Source: Chryseobacterium arthrosphaerae
Lineage (GTDB): Bacteria > Bacteroidota > Bacteroidia > Flavobacteriales > Weeksellaceae
Direction: 5' to 3'
Assembly: GCF_001684965.1 (NCBI RefSeq)
Contig: NZ_MAYG01000031.1
Coordinates: 186,001-250,000 of the forward strand
Length of the DNA: 64,000 bases
Below are positions 62,326 to 64,000 of this stretch, piece by piece. The notes below the pieces were generated by a model. That model had not been told where the DNA came from. It did no database searches and worked only from the letters and a program-made list of their open reading frames with translations. The first letter of the stretch is position 1; each line of letters opens with the position of its first letter. A program made the position numbers and the translations under genes.

Positions 62326-63461
62326 GTTTATTACACCCATATTATCTAGTTGCGATTGTCTATATGCTGTTCTTCAGTATTCAGGAAGTTTTTGGCAAAA
62401 AAGTAGATAAAAAATGGTTCTGGTTCCTGGCAGTTTACTTTATAATTATTGTAGGCCTTCGGGATGATGTTGGTCCGGATTATGGAAGTTACAAAGGGAT
62501 TTACATTTATTCCGATACCAAAAGCTATTACAGTATTTTCCTGAAGATGCTCCATATGAAAGGTCCGGAGACGCTGGATGTGGAATGGCTGTATACGCTG
62601 ATCAATAAGATTCTCCTGAATATTTTTGATGCGCCGTTTTATATGGTGACCTTTGTGATTGCTATTTTTGCCATGATATTCAAGGTGGAATATACGGAAG
62701 ATAATACTTTTTATCCCTTTACCTTTACCCTGTTTATGTTTATCCCCAATTTCTTTATCGGGGAAAGCGGGCAGATCAGGCAAAACCTCGGAACATTCAT
62801 TGTTTATTTTGCCATCAGGTATATCAAGGAAAGAAAACTCTGGCATTATTTATTTTTCATATTCATAGGGTCCGGTATACACAGTGTATGTTATCTGTTC
62901 CTGCCGATGTACTGGCTGGCGCGTGTTCCTTTAAACAAGGCTGTCATGCTGATTATGATCATTGGCTCGGTTTTCTTGTCTCCGTTTGAAATCTATAGAT
63001 CCTTTGGAGGCTTTCTGGATGGTATGACGTCTGATATTGAGCTGATTGAAGGGTTTAACGGATATATGAATGAAAGTATACAGCGTTTGAACGGTGGTAT
63101 CGGGATCCCCGAGGTCATGATGGCAATCCTTACCTTTTTCCTCTTTGCCTTTGACAATAAGATGAAAGAAAAGTTTCCGTATTATGAATACCATAGAAAC
63201 TATGCCGTGATTGGGATTTGTTTATATTTTATCTTTAGAAATAACCCGATCTTTTCATCACGGCTTGCCGGTGCTTTCATCGGATTCTCGTATATCATCA
63301 TCCCGAATGCCATGTATGTTGTTACAGCAAGAACCAAAGCTCTGATCTATACATTTATCATCTCACTTGTTGTATTCAATTTTGTGGTTTTCTCGATCTT
63401 CAATAATATTAAAGCAGGACGTTTCTCTATAGAGCGATATAAAAACCATATACTTCCTTAA
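62322..63461 (+). CDS. EpsG-family polysaccharide membrane protein
   Basis: The 379-residue protein has about ten membrane helices and the EpsG-type features: GLRDDVGPDYGSYKGIY after the second helix, ESGQIRQNLGTFIVYFAIRYI and HSVCYLFLPMYWL. EpsG-like proteins are thought to polymerise exopolysaccharide repeat units at the inner membrane. It overlaps the preceding gene by four bases and ends at a terminator, so this is a two-gene operon. No glycosyltransferase is adjacent within the window. Confidence 0.87.
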   Translation: MSLLHPYYLVAIVYMLFFSIQEVFGKKVDKKWFWFLAVYFIIIVGLRDDVGPDYGSYKGIYIYSDTKSYYSIFLKMLHMKGPETLDVEWLYTLINKILLNIFDAPFYMVTFVIAIFAMIFKVEYTEDNTFYPFTFTLFMFIPNFFIGESGQIRQNLGTFIVYFAIRYIKERKLWHYLFFIFIGSGIHSVCYLFLPMYWLARVPLNKAVMLIMIIGSVFLSPFEIYRSFGGFLDGMTSDIELIEGFNGYMNESIQRLNGGIGIPEVMMAILTFFLFAFDNKMKEKFPYYEYHRNYAVIGICLYFIFRNNPIFSSRLAGAFIGFSYIIIPNAMYVVTARTKALIYTFIISLVVFNFVVFSIFNNIKAGRFSIERYKNHILP

Positions 63462-63484
63462 TGTTTTCCTGATTTAATACTCAT

Positions 63485-63511
63485 AAAGACAGCTGTTAAG
63501 CTGTCTTTTTC
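63485..63511 (+). terminator. Terminator of the EpsG operon
   Basis: The arms AAAGACAGCT (63485-63494) and AGCTGTCTTT (63499-63508) have a four-base loop and a T-run. Confidence 0.9.
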
Positions 63512-63669
63512 TTTTATACAGGTGTTTTGCTTTATGAATGCTATTGGGTTTTATGTTGAAATATTAATATCATAATTAAAATATTTTAAATTTATTTATA
63601 AAATAAATCTCTTTTTGTTGATTAAGGCTTAAAAATTGTATTTCGCTAAAGACACACAAATCCATAAGT

Positions 63670-64000
63670 ATGAAACGGTTAGCTGAAAAATTGGCGGCAG
63701 TCATTTGCCTGGTAGGAATGGCAGTTGGTTTTAAAGGAAATATAATTTCAAAACGGAGTTTTCTTTCAGGTAGGACTTTCAATGATGTGTCAACCATAAA
63801 AAAAGCAGACTCACTTGTAGTACCGGGCAATAAGTATAGAACTAAAGTACTGATTCCGGATTGGAAAAAAGCTCCCAATAGCTACATTTTCGATATTGCT
63901 CAGAACAGTGAAGGGTTGTTGATCCCGGTAAAAAAAGCATATGCAATGTGGGAAGGAGGAGGATACCTTAATGGCAATGGGATTCCTGCGGGACCTGTGA
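63670..64000 (+). CDS. Start of a secreted protein (3' end outside window)
   Basis: The frame opens at ATG 63670 and stays open to the edge (110 codons). The first 25 or so residues (MKRLAEKLAAVICLVGMAVGF) form a likely signal peptide or anchor. The visible mature part includes VLIPDWKKAPNSYIFDIAQ and MWEGGGYLNGNGIPAG. I do not recognise the family and the missing part prevents a call. It is separated from the EpsG operon by a terminator. Confidence 0.7.
   Translation, partial: MKRLAEKLAAVICLVGMAVGFKGNIISKRSFLSGRTFNDVSTIKKADSLVVPGNKYRTKVLIPDWKKAPNSYIFDIAQNSEGLLIPVKKAYAMWEGGGYLNGNGIPAGPV

Noticed and set aside
1..64000. tRNA, rRNA, CRISPR array, IS element or prophage
   Set aside because: Looked for cloverleaf-like segments, regularly spaced repeats and transposase or phage motifs; none could be supported.

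Overview
The window looks like a chromosome segment of a yellow-pigmented flavobacterium, most likely Chryseobacterium or a close relative in the Weeksellaceae. The reasons are the low GC content, the recurrent TTG / TAnnTTTG promoter type of Bacteroidetes, a secreted peptidase with a type IX secretion sorting domain, DksA- and LspA-type genes of flavobacterial form, and above all a flexirubin-type pigment locus. I see no rRNA, tRNA, CRISPR array, insertion sequence or prophage.

Left flank (1-19020). It holds mostly housekeeping genes: a truncated Nudix hydrolase, xerD, a dCMP deaminase, an enoyl-CoA hydratase, a divergent katA/oxyR pair sharing a palindromic operator candidate, metK behind a SAM-II-like riboswitch, a sigma factor flanked by two tiny ORFs, a HAD phosphatase, PepSY-like secreted proteins next to a two-component system, trpS, and the operon ileS - dksA-like - two small genes - lspA - sanA-like.

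Pigment region (about 21200-61130). A flexirubin is an aryl-polyene acid esterified to a dialkylresorcinol, and genes for both halves are here. A plus-strand set contains a PaaK-like ligase, a tyrosine-ammonia-lyase-like enzyme, a FabG-like reductase, a ketosynthase, an ACP, a LpxL-type acyltransferase, a phytoene-desaturase-like flavoprotein and a C45-type hydrolase/acyltransferase. A divergent flavin halogenase-like gene sits inside it. A long minus-strand run (49982 down to 37409) contains an HTH-like protein, a BtrH-like protein, an ABC exporter, a thioesterase, two complete ketosynthases, a half-length ketosynthase, a ketosynthase lacking all catalytic residues, an ACP, a deacetylase, a LolA-like carrier and partner lipoprotein, a hotdog dehydratase and a GT2-DUF2062 fusion. 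A second minus-strand operon (61117 down to 54482) has an MMPL-PlsC fusion, darA, darB and two hotdog dehydratases. Apparently unrelated genes (an alpha/beta hydrolase, an M36 protease, an M16 protease, a LysM peptidase) separate the blocks.

Right flank (61312-64000). Two polytopic membrane proteins follow, one EpsG-like, suggesting surface polysaccharide synthesis, and then the start of an unrecognised secreted protein.

Working model (inference): the lyase makes 4-coumarate, the ligase activates it, the ketosynthases, FabG-like reductase, hotdog dehydratases and ACPs build the polyene, DarB/DarA make the resorcinol, one of four candidate acyltransferases joins the halves, and the ABC, MMPL and LolA-type proteins place the pigment in the envelope. 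The most useful non-coding signals are the SAM-II aptamer, the katA/oxyR palindrome, a parS-like site at 53432 and several well-formed flavobacterial promoters.
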